Shown here: piece after piece, positions 9,577 to 19,960 of the stretch
Layout: each line of letters opens with the position of its first letter
How positions within the stretch are numbered: position 1 is the stretch's first letter
NCBI RefSeq assembly: GCF_004359215.1
Contig: NC_090614.1
Span: 374,276 to 419,906 of the forward strand
Direction: 5' to 3'
Length of the DNA: 45,631 nt
DNA from: Bremia lactucae
Lineage: Eukaryota > Oomycota > Peronosporomycetes > Peronosporales > Peronosporaceae
The notes under the pieces: generated by a model
Databases searched by the model: none
What the model was told of the DNA's origin: nothing
What the model saw: only the letters and a program-made list of their open reading frames with translations
Program-made: the position numbers and the translations under genes

Positions 9577-10850
9577 GCAAGCCAACGTTGAACACTGGGT
9601 GTGTACGCAGCTTGCTAAGAAGGTTGAGCGTGTAAGCTAGGCCCTTATTTTCCAAGACCGTAAATGGTCCAATAAAGCGCGGACGTAATTTGGTCATGAA
9701 TACCACGGAAACCGAGTAAGTAGGTAGGTTTTAGCGTTTTATAAAACTCTGTCTCCGACCACATAAGGATTAATACAGCTTCTGCCTTTGGCGTCTGCTT
9801 TTTCTTTTGTTTGTATTGTCTATCAGCCATCGTGTCCCTTACATGTCTTAAGACACTAAATCGCGTCGCGAGGAACTTACTTACTTGTTTTCGAACGGTA
9901 ACAGGGCTGATATCAGCAAGCCTGTCGGCTAATTCTCTTCCACCAAGCCCTAAGCTTCGCAGTGGTGTCATGAGCGGAATGCGTTGGTGGGTGACACCGT
10001 TGACATAGAACGGAGTGTAGCCTGTAGAGACATGGACAGCGGTATTTAACTCATTCCACCACTGGAGCATTGAGCTCCAGCCCTATGGTGTCTAAGCACA
10101 CACAATGCGTAAAACGTCATCAATGACGCGATTGATACGTTCAGTTTGACCATCGGTATGCGGATAGTCCGCGGTGGACATGTCCAATCTGGTGCCAAGC
10201 ACTCGAAAAATCGTTTGTCAGAATTTACCCGTGAAACGTGGGTCTCAATCGGAGATAATTGCCACATGCAAACCGTGTTGTCGAAACACGCAATCGATGA
10301 ACAACCTTGCTGTACCTTTACCATCAATGGTATCCGGCACATCCGCTAAGTGAGCCATTTTGCTCAATCGGTCAACAAAGACCACTATGCCGATGTTACC
10401 GGGCGAATCTTTCAGTAGGCCGAACAAAACTCCATACTGGTAGACTCCCAACATCCTATGGGTACGGGCAGACTTGCTAGTGGCGCAGCAGCATGCGCCG
10501 AGGGTCAAACTCGTTGGCAAGTTTTGCATGTGCGATCATATGTGCTGACCCATTTATAAAGTTTGGGCCACCAATAAATCTGGTTTACAGAGCCGTAGTT
10601 TTTTTCTCTACCGAGATGACCACCAAGGACAGTATCGTGTGCCTCATAGAGGATTCGGTACTTCAAATTCTCATCAGAAGGAACAATGACGCGCGGAGGA
10701 TCCGCAACTTCCGTGCAATAAAGTATTAGGTCTCTATCGATAGAAAATCGATGATTCCATAAGCGACGCTTTTCCCTCATGTAATTTGCTGTAACAGCAA
10801 ATGACCAGCATGTTTGAACCGCCTGATCAGGCTTTTCGCACGCGATCACG
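9165..10850 (-). pseudogene. Integrase and chromodomain (D)
   Basis: The - frame 10849-10505 holds the zinc-binding part (HDTVLGGHLGREKN, CKTCQRV). The core follows: GIVVFVDRLSKMAHLA (near 10375), DPRFTGKF (10240), DGQTERINRVIDDVLR (10155-10110). The C-part 10070-9645 gives TPFYVNGVTHQRIPLM, then GPFTVL, LRTHPVFNVGLLKP (9600). A chromodomain relic at 9325-9165 reads FQLHVEKLLA and QYLVKWLRYLSSENSWAF over two frames. In the core segment 10529-10350 the first catalytic Asp region is poorly preserved. Several stops. Confidence 0.86.
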
Positions 10851-11430
10851 ACTCATAGCGACTCGACAGGGTAAACGAACCCTAGAAGACTACACCAGGA
10901 GTTGAGAACTCTCTTTGTATCTATGCATTTCAAGACCCGGTGCAAGAAGCAAGTGTAGTAACAATCTTTAAGGGGGGGTCTCAATGAGGGCGTTGCTCGG
11001 ACGCAATTATTCCGATCTCATCCTGCTACTATAAAGAGGCAGTTGCCATAGCGCTACGCGCTGAGTCGACTTTAAGTCGGCTCGTGTTAGCATACCTGTT
11101 TACCGAACAAGCTCTTCGACCACGTGGGTACCGTCTAATACACCGGAACCCATGGGTTTAAGCCGCGTTTAGGAAGAAGAAGGGCTTTTCAAGCTGTGAA
11201 CAGCATAAGAACATCTGTAGATGTTAAATGTGCGGAAGCAAACAAAAGTAACGTCCGACCTGTCCCCTACGAAATACGCGTAAAGCGCAAAAGAGCACCA
11301 ATTCCGACCTATACCAGAGATCTGGTACGGTGCGAGAAAACGTCGATACCCAGAAGGTGGGGGCGCCCTACTGGGTGAGACCTAGGCTTTGTTGAACCTC
11401 CAGGAGGTGAGAGTAAACAGGACCTAGCCC
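10850..11430 (+). pseudogene. gag C-part (D), in inverted block
   Basis: The + frames read RLIATRQGKRTLEDYTR (10850-10905), GVSMRALLGRNYSDLILLL (10977-11033) and EPMGLSRV near 11148, the typical order of the second half of a Ty3/Gypsy gag before the zinc knuckle. It continues the gag start that lies on - at 13330-12964, which supports an inversion. Stops and frameshifts are frequent. 11196-11378 stays open (60 codons, basic). Confidence 0.6.
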
Positions 11431-11559
11431 CAATTATATCGGCGCGTAATGGCACGGGCCGTGATTACAAGCCTGGGTTGTTAGTCACTCAAGTGACTGT
11501 GAAGGGCTATGATTAGCCATGGTCAATTTAATTGACTCAGAAGCGTCTTGCAGTAATGC

Positions 11560-11910
11560 TCGACGTCTTTTCTTTGAAGGGAACTAACAATCGTTGAGGC
11601 GCTTAAAGCGCATGAAAGCGATACAATCACTGTTCGCTTAGCGACTGGGACTCGTGTCACTGTTCCTAAAGTTCCATTGAACTTAGGCATAAGTTTCTGG
11701 ACTTTGACAGTATGGATCGCTATCTCGTCCTTGATTTGCTTGCGAGATAAGATCTCATCCTTGGTATGGCCTGGCTTGGACGCCGTGAGCCATGAAATTG
11801 ATTAGAGGTGTAAGACCTAAGGCGCCACGCGCAATGTTCCTAGCAAAGTTCTAAAGAGTCATGAACCCACCTTTGCTGAGCTTTTGGCGCGGATTATTGT
11901 CTGAGCCTGT
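11560..11910 (+). pseudogene. Aspartic protease C-part (D), in inverted block
   Basis: The + frames give VEALKAHESDTITVRLATG, FDSMDRYLVLDL, DLILGMAWLGRREP (11750-11795) and SHEPTFAE (11860). DLILGMAWL is the second conserved block of retropepsins; the first, with the DSG triad, is not visible. Confidence 0.7.
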
Positions 11911-12078
11911 CACTGTTTTAGACATTGGAATGTTTGCGTAACTAAACTCCAATATTGTACACATGAATTCTGAGCTCGACAAATAAAAAGGGGTGGAACG
12001 GCACGTACTTCGTCGAGTGACACTCGTTGTCATAACGATATACTAAATGCTGAAAGCATTGTAGGTCTAAGGCCGAGT

Positions 12079-12318
12079 CATCAAGGGTGCAGTATCCCTG
12101 ATATAAGTGGAGTGGCACGTCTAAGTCCACCGAGTGTGGTCGGCCGAGGTGGCACCATACTGAGTGTCAATAGTGACATTATTGGCGATTCGCCAGGGCA
12201 TCAGGTGTGCAATACCCCTGAGATACGTGTATTGGAACGTCTAAGTCCACCGAGTGTGGTCGGCCGAGGTGGTACCATACTGAGTGTCCTTAATGACACT
12301 ATTGGCGGTTCGCCAGGG
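12079..12318 (+). repeat. Two 120-bp tandem repeats in protease-RNase H linker (D)
   Basis: Unit 1 is 12079-12198, unit 2 is 12199-12318. Each runs from CATCA to CGCCAGGG. The 120-bp period is a whole number of codons (40), and both units lie in the open frame ending at 12468, giving RLSPPSVVGRGGTILSV in each. The second half of the unit is nearly identical and the first half has diverged. Confidence 0.85.
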
Positions 12319-12319
12319 C

Positions 12320-12650
12320 ATTTCAGGTCAAACCCTTCTTATGCACGTGAAGCGACACGTAAACGGTTGCTGGACAAAGAAGTTGAGTTACCTAACTCCT
12401 TGTCGGATGTCGAATTAGACACCGTGTCTGGTATAGAACCAATACGGGTGAAAAAATTAAAGACGTGAATGTCCCAGCCTCTGAGAGGCGTAATGTCTCT
12501 ACTCCATGACAGGGGAGACGCGAAGCGTTTATGCCCTCACAAAGTGATACGAGTGAGCAATTTCATTCGCTTATAAAATGGTGTAACCAGTAACATTGAG
12601 GGAGTAGTTAGCCTTGCGGCAAAGCCTTCGTTACACGCTCTTTTAGAGCT
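12320..12650 (+). pseudogene. Linker remainder and RT deletion (D)
   Basis: The frame from 12112 runs on to a TGA at 12466-12468 with charged residues (LPNSLSDVELDTVSG). 12470-12650 is decayed linker. No RT motif is present before RNase H starts, so the whole RT has been lost here. Confidence 0.5.
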
Positions 12651-12960
12651 AGACGAAATATCTATTGATGAGTGCAGATCACGTGTCGTTACGCTCTGCG
12701 ACTAAGTCGCTCCATCTCTCCCACAGTGAATGGCCCGATGGATATCCTTTTTCGCCGAATACATTTTGGCCGATGCGTTATCACGCAGGCCGGATTATGA
12801 GCTCTCTCATTTAACGACTATAATGTCGCCTATTACTGAATTAATTCGTTCGGCTTACGCCAAGGATGAACAGTGTGTTGCTCTGCTACGAGCTCTAAAG
12901 AGCACTGATTCGGGTTTCAAATTGTCGGCACGTTTGCGTGCAAGGTCGTTCTGCACGATA
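12650..12960 (+). pseudogene. RNase H C-part (D), in inverted block
   Basis: The + frames read ATKSLHLSH, MARWISFFAEY and ADALSRRPDYELSHLTT, then KDEQCVALLRALKS (12730-12940). This is the end of RNase H, which normally leads into integrase. In this element integrase lies on the other strand at 10850, which agrees with an inversion. Confidence 0.78.
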
Positions 12961-12963
12961 GTC

Positions 12964-13330
12964 ACCACTCCATGGATCTACCTCCGAATTTGGAAATGGC
13001 TATAGCCACCTTTTGTTGTTCTGTTTAGAACAAGGCGGGGTCAATGGACATCTCCATCTGCTTAATCCAAAAAGGAAGGTTTTCTTCTTCATTCCCCTCG
13101 AATGTCTTTACATTGACAACTAGAGCTCATAATCAGGTACAGAGATGTACCGGGTTGGCATAGATGCCGCAAGGTGATGTTGTATCTGGCCGATCAGGGA
13201 GGATTCATATCGCATGAAGGCTTCAAGCCTTGCTTGCAGGACCTCTGGTCCCTGGGATATAATGAACTCTACATGTTTAAGCCCAACCACATTTTGAACT
13301 TGCCATGCGCTGTGCGTTGCGCCTCTGAAA
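12964..13330 (-). pseudogene. gag N-part (D)
   Basis: The - strand near 13105-12965 reads VKTFEGNEEENLPFWIKQME, then AIAISKFGGRSMEW. This fits the start of the retrotransposon gag (capsid) domain, with its F-x-G-x3-E-N-x3-W pattern. The gag stops abruptly after EW at 12965, and its continuation appears on + from 10850. Confidence 0.7.
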
Positions 13331-13393
13331 GTTTTGGAAACTTTTCATTTCAGTAAAGGCTTAGTCTTTTATAAATAAAGACTGAGGCGTAGA

Positions 13394-13412
13394 TCGACTA
13401 CGAGGGCTACCA
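13394..13412 (-). other. Primer-binding site (D)
   Basis: On the - strand TGGTAGCCCTCGTAGTCG lies two bases inside the 5' LTR. Sites at 45087-45105 (TGGTAGCACTTTGTAGTCC), 6945-6963 and 16292-16309 are similar. The first eight bases TGGTAGCA pair with a tRNA ending UGCUACCA, the usual initiator-Met end. The tRNA assignment is inference. Confidence 0.6.
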
Positions 13413-13414
13413 GA

Positions 13415-13899
13415 TGAAGCGGAGCTACCTCGCTCCTTTAGTTAAATGAAGACTTTTAGACACAGAGAGTTTCTTAGCTCTATAGAACTAATGGGTTTAT
13501 CAACTCAGGGGAGCCGTACAAGCTATTAGAGCTTAATGAATCCTAGTTCAAGGTATTCAGGGATTCACAGAACCAAGTGGCAACTAGTGCCAAGAGTACA
13601 TACCTTAGAAAGCTTCTATCTCTTACAGTTTAATGCGCGAGCCTTAGGAAGGCATTTAACGCTTTAAGATTAAAAGGGGAACTGAACTTTTTTATACGTA
13701 TCTAAATCTTAAACCTTACCCCAGCTAATTTAAAATAGGTTTCGGCCGCCAGATTTGTATCTGGCGGCGACCACATTTGTTACCCATAACAAATGGGATT
13801 TAAGTAATTAACTATTTTAGAATACGATAAAATGATATTTAACCCATAAAATAAATGTAACACAATAACGGTTCTCCAACCGATGTGTGCCCCATTACA
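13415..13899 (-). repeat. Family D 5' LTR
   Basis: On - it begins TGTAATGGGGCACACATC. It aligns with 7651-8160 and lacks about 30 bases next to its inner edge. It keeps the CCGCCAGATTTGTATCTGGCGG stem-loop (13746-13767). Confidence 0.82.
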
Positions 13900-14526
13900 G
13901 TTGTGATGTTTGACCGCATTATGTAATCACCATGTCACCCGGTAATGACATTATATAATTGCTGTATTTCTACGATTCCCTTCTGCACTTTATTAAAGGA
14001 TTATTGCAGAAAAAAGAAAGAGATACAGTACCCATTTCGACTTCAACGTTCTTCATATTTACTTCAGCAAGTCACCATTTCCATTGAGGCTGCGGATGTG
14101 CTTCCATTCTGAAAGTATCGGTGCTATACAGTTTGATAGTTAAGATGCCATTGAGTGTACCTAATTTAAATATTAGCTTGACCATTCAACCTTAAGGTTC
14201 AAAGGCCATCGTAGAATAACATCCTTGTCATCTTTTCAAGAAGACATCTATTTATACAAGCGAGAATTTATTTTATTTAAAAAACGCTGACGAAATTGTG
14301 TAAAAGGACTTTTCTCTAATTTTGGTCGATTGGTGATCAAACACAAAAGACTATAAAATATAGATGAAACGATTGCACATTACGCTGCGGCTGATGCAGA
14401 TTTTATGACAATATAACATGAATCTCATGCGGATCCAAAAAAACTGTCGCTTGCCCTTTCGACCACTCAACATCAAGATTTTTGTCCGGTGCAGATTAAA
14501 AATGATAGCGCTGTAAATGCACCGCA
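13900..14526. other. AT-rich non-transposon spacer
   Basis: No LTR, gag or pol similarity was seen. The upstream half is AT-rich. A frame at 14418-14530 reads ADPKKLSLALSTTQHQDF and is closed by TGA at 14527-14529; it might be an exon or chance. TCACCATTTCCATT at about 14071 resembles an oomycete initiator but lies far from the next ATG. Confidence 0.4.
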
Positions 14527-15027
14527 ATGAGAAGCAGTTTGTATAAAGCGTACCCTCGGCGACTTCTCGCCCCCAACAGACGACAGAAGGCAAAAGAAAG
14601 CTCGCTCATTCGCCCACAAGCTTTGTCACGGCAAGAAGTCCGGCAAAATAAACAGTCGTCGGGCATTGTTCACTCTCCAACGAGAACTGTCAACCCGACG
14701 GCTGGGGGAATGAGCAGCAAGAAGCATCGATTTTCGCTACTACGATTCTTTAAGCTTAAGGACGAGAATGTGAACACTACGAAAGAGGCGCACATACAAC
14801 CAATGCCACTTCCCACTGAGATTCTCACACGCAAACGTAATGGCAGCGTGATGGTCAGTGGAAAGAGAGTTCCCTTCATGCATGATACCCAAAAGCGCAG
14901 AAGGAAATTTACGAAGCCTCTTCCGTCCATATTTGAAGACCGTCCGTTCGTGACTGGGAACTCGTCACTGGAGGCCTACCGTCGCCGCGCATACTACTCG
15001 GCTGCAAAGGAAAAGAACAAGCGTTAA
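14527..15027 (+). CDS. Intact 166-codon ORF, unknown function
   Basis: The frame is open from ATG 14527 to TAA 15025-15027; the nearest in-frame stop upstream is TAG at 14506, so this ATG is the first possible start. The product is strongly basic, with no signal peptide or membrane segment. The N-terminal third is low-complexity and basic. The rest has SKKHRFSLLRFFKLKDEN, TRKRNGSVMVSGKRVPF, KRRRKFTKPLPSIFEDRPF and a basic end AAKEKNKR. The Lys/Arg clusters would suit nuclear location or nucleic acid binding, which is inference. It is one of very few undamaged frames here and lies in a transposon-free island, so a host gene is plausible. I do not recognise a family. Confidence 0.5.
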   Translation: MRSSLYKAYPRRLLAPNRRQKAKESSLIRPQALSRQEVRQNKQSSGIVHSPTRTVNPTAGGMSSKKHRFSLLRFFKLKDENVNTTKEAHIQPMPLPTEILTRKRNGSVMVSGKRVPFMHDTQKRRRKFTKPLPSIFEDRPFVTGNSSLEAYRRRAYYSAAKEKNKR

Positions 15028-15204
15028 TAGAGAAGCGAAACGTAGCTCTTTGATAATTCCAGTCTAGCCGCCCCATATTTTAATTACTGCGCGCTATTTA
15101 AAAATGACAATTATCCCAAACTTATCGAAACACAACAGAAAGTATAAAATTCGTGGGACGAGCGATTTTTATGATAAGCTCGCAAATTGAAGCAGTAGTA
15201 GTTG
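15028..15204. other. Spacer 3' of the 166-codon ORF
   Basis: AT-rich, with no feature seen except that it separates two convergent candidate genes. ATTTAAAAATGACAAT and AGTATAAAAT are the only AT-rich runs that might serve transcript ends. Confidence 0.3.
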
Positions 15205-15688
15205 TCATAGCAACGATGCTTCGCTAGCCCTTGTAAAATAGTGACGTGAGCACCCATAGACCGCACCGTTCAATTTATTGAACTCGTCGCTTTCATCACA
15301 TGAAAGTATCATTGGCGTGTTAAACACGCTTCTTTTAACTGAAGCTTTTGTGGGGTCACATATGTATAGCTCTTGCTTTGCCAGTACTGCGTGCTACGAG
15401 CTAAGCTTCATCATAACAGGAGTTCTTGAATTTCGCACCTATAACGAATTGTTCGAAACTATAACTTGAATTTAACTGAAACCCGTATCTGCCAAAAAAA
15501 AGTACTGAAATATGTTGGGTGTTAACTTCACCGCGGATTTTTAATAGAAAGCCTCCGTCTATCGGAAGCGAGCATTCGGCTCGATTGATTGTTTTATACG
15601 CGGCAACACTCTCGCCAAGATAACCATTCTTATGACCCTGCGGGGAGGACTTACGAATTGCGGCATCTGCACGACGAGATTTTGGCAT
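15205..15688 (-). CDS. Possible two-exon gene, unknown function
   Basis: From ATG 15688 the - frame reads MPKSRRADAAIRKSS, GYLGESVAAYKTINR and PIDGGFLLKIRG. It stays open to about 15401, but its protein-like character fades after KIRG, where a GT donor (CGCG/GTGAAGT, about 15530) occurs. A second open stretch, about 15388 to TGA 15205, reads AKQELYICDPTKAS and DESDEFNKLNGAVYGCS, and AG acceptors precede it (CACGCAG). An intron of about 140 bases would join them. The ATG is only 112 bases from the C LTR at 15800, so the gene may have lost its promoter. Low confidence; no family recognised. Confidence 0.25.
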
Positions 15689-15799
15689 AATATTTGTGTA
15701 TATTTTTATCAAAGGTGCAATGCCGTTTCAAAAAAAGGAATAATAAAGAACAATAAAAATTATAATCTTTATTGATAATGTCATCAATCTTAGAGCAGA

Positions 15800-16289
15800 T
15801 CTAACGGGTTGTACCGTTACAAAGGTATTATTTCCAAACTGAGGAATAACAATTATTATTTCCTATAACAAGGAAATACATATATATTATTATCTTTTTT
15901 AGTATTGGCTTAAATAGTTCCAATAATATCAAATTTGGTAATGTTGATAAAATAAGACATTAGCTCTATTGATTGGTTGATTCAAGTCTAGATCAACCCC
16001 GCCAATCGTTACAAGACACGATTGTGTGGTTCGCAAGGAGGCGCCATACTTAGTAAGATATTAATATAATAAGCTCAGTAGTAGATAGAAGATCGTTACG
16101 TAGGAAACTACTTTTACTTTCTCTATTTTGAAGCCTTAGTCAAGATCTTTGAAGCTAAAGACCCTTAGCTTCATAGGAAACCGACATCTGAACTCTTGTG
16201 AACGTGAAGTTTTGAGGCACCTCACTTACACTGTATCAGTGAAAATTTAACTAGTACTTATCAGTACTAGTAAAAGGTGCCTTGTTGAA
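15800..16289 (+). repeat. Family C LTR (+), 5' LTR of a truncated element
   Basis: It starts TCTAACGGGTTGTACCGTTACA (canonical TG mutated to TC) and ends GGTGCCTTGTTGAA. It is collinear with 23367-23857. The end holds two hairpins, CACTG-TAT-CAGTG (16229-16241) and the perfect 8-bp CTAGTACT-TATC-AGTACTAG (16251-16270). A primer-binding site follows. Confidence 0.83.
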
Positions 16290-16291
16290 TC

Positions 16292-16310
16292 TGGAAGCAC
16301 TTCGTTGTCC
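16292..16310 (+). other. Primer-binding site (C, + copy)
   Basis: TGGAAGCACTTCGTTGTCC starts two bases after the LTR. It differs from the B site TGGTAGCACTTTGTAGTCC at three positions. Confidence 0.6.
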
Positions 16311-17045
16311 GTTCAACGGCCCACGCACGTTCCATCTAACATGGACATCTTTGATGAAGAAGAAGGGAGCTTCCAAGTCTTCCAGGAGGTTATCACGCAA
16401 CGCGTGAGCGGTTTACTCATTTTAGTGTTCTTGAATGGAGCAATCGAACGAATGAGTTCGGTTGTAGGCGGGCCAGCCGTTGGCACATGCTGCTCACTCT
16501 CACCACAGATGATTAACATGCGGCCATAGCCGAGTTCATTCAACATAAACTCGGCGGGGCCCAAGAGAAAGTAGCCTTGCTTCACCAGCAAGGCTCTCAA
16601 CACGCGGATGTGTTGAGAGAACAAAGTACTCAACCGTTGAACTGTTAAGACAGCAGCATGTCTATGCTGCTAATGCGCCGACGCTTCCGCGTCGACCCAA
16701 AAGCTTAACGATAAAATCTCTAAGTTTAAGGCAGTCAAAAGCGACTTCCTTTTGAGATGGTTCGTCGAGTAAGTCGACCCGCCATATCAGTGATGATGCG
16801 ACAAAAATGAAATTTGGCATGTTCAACTTAGCCAGACGTGCCAAATGTTTGGCATTAGGGCTCAGGCTTCACGACCCCTTAATTTTTAGGTCGAATGAGG
16901 TCTTAAACACACGGCTCAGACAAACATTTGAGCCGCCACGTGCCGAATTCAGGGCTCGAGCCGAGTTACTGGACTTGAAGCAGGGCAAGCGTGACATTCA
17001 CGCGTATGCCTAAGGATACGTACGCATACTATGAGGCAGCTCGAT
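16305..17045 (+). pseudogene. gag 5' part (C, + copy), truncated
   Basis: The + frames read MDIFDEEEGSFQVFQEV (16340), then LARRAKCLALGLRLHDPL, TRLRQTFEPPRAEFRARAEL and LKQGKRDIHAYA (to 17010). These align with the gag at 44614-44400. Past HAYA the frame stops and by about 17045 the sequence turns into the C-terminal end of a - strand integrase. Only LTR plus gag of this + element survives. Confidence 0.75.
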
Positions 17046-17059
17046 GGTGTATGGGTTGC

Positions 17060-18460
17060 TTAAGCGATTTTATACACGAAACGGGCCGATATACCTGGGC
17101 AGTAATGATTACTGCCTACATTCGTCACTACGTGCTTAAGCAAATTTACCGTAGACGGTAGGACTAGGTCATTTAATTTAAATGAAAGAATGTTTGTTTT
17201 TCCATTTCTTTCAGAGTTCCGTTTCTGTGGGCCTACCGCATCAGCGATGGAATCCTGTACGAAACGGACGGCTGTCTTTGTAGCCAGCAGGAAATCACCT
17301 GCCGACTCGATTTTATTTTTTCCAGTGCGACCGGCTCGCACTGCGGAGATATTAATCTCTTCATTATTGATAGTATTATCATTCTCATTGATAGTATTGT
17401 TTTCGATGCTGAGTCTTTCAGCATTGTTGTCTACTTCAGTGTTCGTTGACTCAACATTGGTATCCTTCGCATCGACTTAGGCGAATGCGTGATGAGCAAG
17501 AGCTAGAAGGCTTTTGCTCGAGCGAGTCCCCCCTTTAAATAAGAGTTACGTTCAAAAAGGGTAGGTTTATGTGGGTGGCGTAAGCCATTCACGAAAATGG
17601 TGTATGTTTTGTAAAAGAATGCACTGAATTGTTGATGGCAAATTCTACCATCGGCAAGTACTCGCTCTAACTCTTAAAAGTGTGGACGTATCCGCAAAGT
17701 ATCTCTTCGACAATATGGTTTGCACGCTCCCTCTGACCATCTGTTTCAGGATGATCAGAAGTTGACATTTCCAACTGTGTTCCAAGTGATTTGAACACAG
17801 TTTGCCAAAATTCCGCCGTGAATTTAGGGTCTCGATCTGAGACCATTTCGCGGAGTAATTCATGGAGTCGAAGCATCGTGTCAACAAAGACACGAGCTCA
17901 GTCTTTGGCTCTGATCGACTCCGGTACTGCAGCAAGATGTACCATTTTGTTGAAGCGATCAACAAAGACAAGAATACCATTATTCTTGTGATCGTCGTCG
18001 TGAAATCCGAAGACGAAGTTCATGGTACAGACTGCCCACAGTCTGCCGGAACTGGCAGAGGTTGTAAAGGAGCACGGGATGAAGCACTGAATATCACCTG
18101 TGGGTAAACTTCGCAAACACGTATGTACTTGCGGACGAACTCATACTTGCGTGGCCAATAGATTCGCGAAGTATTGTGAGATAAGTCTTTTAACGTTCAC
18201 GATGGTCACTTATTGGTGCATCGTGGCGCTCGCGCATGATACGTGAGCCCAATCAGTATGGGTAGAGATGACGACACGAGGTGTCTCGTCAGCAACGGCT
18301 GTATAGTACAGTAACCCATTGCGTGGTATCGATCTGTTGAGGATCGATACAATTTCGATTTTTTTTGAAGGATTGATTGGATGGATTTCTTAGGAAATTC
18401 ATCAACCCTATAAGAGCCTAATCTACTTGATAGATTCTTCTAACGTCGTCGAGTAATGTT
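17060..18460 (-). pseudogene. Integrase (C2)
   Basis: The zinc-binding part, about 18330-18115, is in scattered frames (NGLLYYTAVADETPRVVI; ISRIYWPRKYEF). The core has NNGILVFVDRFNKMVHLAAV (18000-17930), [16 protein letters not shown] (17840) and [20 protein letters not shown] (17757-17700): second Asp and Glu present. Past 17640 an Asn/Glu-rich insert leads to LSFKLNDLVLPSTVNL and KHVVTNVGSNH (17180-17110), the C-terminal module. No chromodomain seen. Broken by frameshifts. Confidence 0.83.
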
Positions 18461-18559
18461 GACGACAAAACACTTATTGTTACAACAGTGGCATTTTATA
18501 ATTACTATTGATTGTTGCAACAGTGGGCTTGTGCTCACTGTTTATTCGCGGAGCCGGCT

Positions 18560-19000
18560 CAAAATCGGGCCGGCACAAAAAGGGCATCAGCGACGACATA
18601 AAGTCGTCTCGGTTTATACCCCACGGAGGAGTTATACTCGAAGAAAGATAACCATCTTGCCATTCTTTGCAAGAGTGTGGACTGTTACGGCCGTGCGTAA
18701 AGACACATGATCCGTATCTACAATGAGCGGTCTATCTCCTAAGAAATAGACCCAAAAATTAGCCAGTGCATTTTTCAAGGCAAGAAGTTCCTGTCAAGCA
18801 CTGGATAGTTGCGTTCAGCTGGTTGAAGCTGACGCGATTGAAAACAGACGACTCGCTCTGCGCCGTCTGTGTCATTAAGCGTTCACGCACAGCCGATTGC
18901 AAAATCGCTGGCGTCGCAGACCACATGGAATGGTCTGTCTGCAATTGCCAAAATTGACGATTGCATCAAGCTTTGCTTGATACCCTCAAAGGAACGCTGA
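18560..19000 (-). pseudogene. RNase H (C2)
   Basis: In the - strand pieces, CDASDFAIG-like sequence is represented by AVCDAS-type debris around 18930-18860 (SATPAILQSAVRERLMTQTA, frameshifted), and YDHATL/SPHSCKEWQDG debris lies around 18720-18650. It is collinear with 38100-38530. Heavily decayed. Confidence 0.62.
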
Positions 19001-19010
19001 CAATTAGCGT

Positions 19011-19960
19011 TCAATGACCACTTAACATTTTCTTCAACAAAGAAGAAAGATGTACTATAATCTCGGCATAATTGCGAAAGTACTTATGTAAGTCCGCCAT
19101 TAAGCCGAGGAACTTTCGAAGTCCCTTACATCGACAGGCACAGACCAAAAATCGGTGATCGCCTTGATCCATTCCGGATCTGGGCGAACACCGTGTCAAC
19201 CCACGATGCACCCAAGAAGTGGTAATTCGCTTGCAGCGAATATTTACATACAACTTGTGCTTACGCATAAGTGAAAGAACATTTAAGACGTGGGTACGAT
19301 GTACTTCAGCGTCCGATTTTCCATTACTGGCTCTGCTATGATCGAAGACGTCATCAAAAGAACTCGGTGCTAGATTTCGCACCGATCTTAACAGATTGGT
19401 TACACATCTGTAAAACGTCGCAGGAGCATTGCTCAGTCCATGTGGCATGACAAGCCACTCCCATAGCATACCGCTTGGGGTGCTTGCTGCTGTGAACGGA
19501 ATATCTTGTTCACGCATAAGGATCTGATAGAATCCATTCATCATATCCATTGACGAAAAGATAGCACTCTTTGACATACCATCAATGATAATGTCTTTTC
19601 GTGATATCGGTGTTTGAGCCGGTAGCGTTCAGTTTATTGAATGCATGCACAATCCGCCATCCTCCTGTTGCATTACGCACGCAGAAGGTCGGAAAGTTAT
19701 GTGGGCAGGTTTTTTCCTCACATAGCCCGCTGCAAAGCAATCAGCAAATAAATGGATTTGTCGAGCGATAATACTTGTTTACGATGCAATGACCATTGCT
19801 TCATGACACAATATTTCGAACCTGGGATTAGGTCGATTTCGTGTCGAGTGCCTTTGTCCTTAGGCAAATTGCACGGTACTCATTCAAGAAAGACATCCTT
19901 AATTCCATTGAATCTTTATATGAGGGTTTGTCTTTAAAGACTCCCAGGATTGGGAGGAAA
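19011..19960 (-). pseudogene. Reverse transcriptase (C2)
   Basis: The - frame 19577-19011 (188 codons) includes FSSMDMMNGFYQI, the block with the first catalytic Asp. Then come GMLWEWLVMPHGLSNAPATF and APSSFDDVFDHS, with the catalytic Asp pair in FDD (usual YxDD), and KGLRKFLGLMADLHKYFRNY, the connection region. The fingers upstream (19960-19600) are broken. The best-kept RT in the window. Confidence 0.85.

Larger units (their letters stand above)
7651..13899 (-). mobile_element. Ty3/Gypsy chromovirus family D with internal inversion
   Basis: It is bounded by two LTRs alike over nearly 480 bases (13415-13899 and 7651-8160), both in - orientation. From the right: LTR, primer-binding site, gag N-part (-). 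Then a block, about 10850-12960, on + with gag C-part, protease, linker and RNase H. Then integrase and chromodomain (-), an antisense ORF (+), polypurine tract and LTR. Flipping the block gives the normal order gag-PR-RH-IN; RT is missing. No clear target duplication: flanks are CTCGA and GTTGT. Confidence 0.82.
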
